Positions 4,490 through 5,169 of a stretch of DNA of 5,169 nt are shown here, piece by piece. Position numbers and translations under genes: made by a program. Numbering within the stretch: the stretch's first letter is position 1; each line of letters starts with the position of its first letter. The notes beneath the pieces are model-generated. The model saw only the letters and a program-made list of their open reading frames with translations. It did not search any database and was not told the DNA's origin. Origin of the DNA: JAAZFZ01 sp035647435 (lineage in GTDB: Bacteria; Bacillota; Clostridia; Oscillospirales; Acutalibacteraceae). Location of the stretch: positions 1 to 5,169 of the forward strand of contig DASRNM010000130.1 in the NCBI GenBank assembly GCA_035647435.1, read 5' to 3'.

Positions 4490-5143
4490 ATGTATAAATT
4501 GAGGGCGGATTTTTCGATTTTAGTTTCTGAGTTAAGAAAAGAAAAAGGAGTTAGCCAGAAGGAGGCGGCACTTGAACTAAATGTGTCACAAGCACTGCTT
4601 TCTCACTATGAAAGAGGGATTAGAGAGTGTGGTCTTGACTTTTTGTGCAATGCTGCCGAGTATTACGGAGTTACAACAGATTATCTCCTTGGCAGAAGTA
4701 AAAGCAAATTCGGCTTCAGTCAAGCATTTGATGCTCAAAACGAAATAGCTGACGACGAGCAGCTTTCAATATCAACCGTTTACCGCGCAATGTCAAATGT
4801 TGTTGAAAAAATAGGTAAAAGCGACTATATTTTCGGCGACCATTTGCTGAATGTAAACACGATGTGTTTATATAGAATAATTCTATACGGTGTAAGGTGC
4901 GGGAAGTTACCGAGGAGTTGGCTCAACGAAAAAATCCCCGTACATGACGAGCGATTTGTTCAGGTGACCGAAAATGTGATTAAGCATCTGCTGAATGTAA
5001 AAGAAAACAAGCAGAATGATACATATGAAAAGCCTTACGCATGTGTTGAAACAGTTATAAAAAGTGCGCAAAAACTGTTGACTTATGAGCTCTCGGATGT
5101 TCATTCCTTTTTGGATTGCATAATAGAAACATCTGTTAAATAA
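4490..5143 (+). CDS. XRE-family helix-turn-helix transcriptional regulator
   Basis: A 217-residue DNA-binding protein with a Cro/C1-type HTH at about residues 8-68. SQKEAALELNVS (22-33) is the positioning helix region, SQALLSHYERGIREC (33-47) holds the recognition helix, and TTDYLLGR (62-69) is the usual end of this domain. Residues about 85-217 form a mostly helical domain I do not recognise; it may dimerise or sense a ligand. The ATG at 4490 directly abuts AGGAAGG (4483-4489). A TTG at 4499-4501 would have a better 9-bp spacing and begin MRADFSILV, so the start may be three codons later. It is transcribed divergently from the phosphatase/hydrolase operon across a 97-bp spacer, the usual arrangement for a regulator of itself and its neighbours. 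No terminator is visible in the remaining 26 bp. Confidence 0.88.
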   Translation: MYKLRADFSILVSELRKEKGVSQKEAALELNVSQALLSHYERGIRECGLDFLCNAAEYYGVTTDYLLGRSKSKFGFSQAFDAQNEIADDEQLSISTVYRAMSNVVEKIGKSDYIFGDHLLNVNTMCLYRIILYGVRCGKLPRSWLNEKIPVHDERFVQVTENVIKHLLNVKENKQNDTYEKPYACVETVIKSAQKLLTYELSDVHSFLDCIIETSVK

Positions 5144-5169
5144 TCCTAAAAACAGCTTAATTAAAAAAC

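Noticed and set aside
5144..5169. TTAATTAA and A-rich end of the window as a terminator for the XRE gene
   Set aside because: No GC-containing stem and no T-run are visible in the remaining 26 bp; a terminator may lie beyond the window.

Overview
This is an AT-rich window from what looks like an anaerobic low-GC Firmicute, most likely a Clostridia/Oscillospirales-type gut or rumen bacterium. That placement is inferred from strong AGGAGG-type ribosome binding sites, TATAAT-type promoters, a DUF378 (YuzA-like) protein, a secreted purple-acid-phosphatase-like enzyme and tightly packed small operons. No marker gene fixes the taxon.

Layout. Positions 1-487 hold no convincing gene. They contain a DnaA-box cluster (237-266) next to a very AT-rich inverted repeat (281-301), many short inverted repeats, a possible leftward promoter (94-122), and a rightward promoter for the first gene. 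A secreted metallophosphoesterase with an N-terminal fibronectin-like domain runs rightward (488-1837). It meets a leftward gene cluster at a bidirectional terminator (1860-1896).

The leftward cluster, in transcription order from 4392 down to 1908, is: histidine phosphatase (CobC/phosphoglycerate-mutase-like), an Amidohydro_2-type metal-dependent hydrolase overlapping it by ATGA, a small MGMT-like DNA-repair/alkyltransferase-like protein (16-bp gap), a MIF/tautomerase-superfamily protein (20-bp gap), and, after a 98-bp gap with a hairpin, a two-helix DUF378 membrane protein. A divergent XRE-type regulator (4490-5143) reads away from the cluster. The 97-bp divergent spacer carries a promoter on each strand and a 13-bp palindrome on the regulator's -10.

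How the parts may work together is inference. The first four leftward genes are probably one operon read from the promoter at 4424-4452, and the divergent XRE protein is the obvious candidate regulator of itself and of that operon. No shared pathway is evident from the sequence. I see no CRISPR array, mobile element, rRNA or tRNA. The points most worth a second look are the DnaA-box cluster, the ambiguous start and T7 run in the phosphoesterase signal peptide, the MIF-like tautomerase, and the MGMT-like protein that keeps the reactive cysteine motif but lacks the usual arginine finger.
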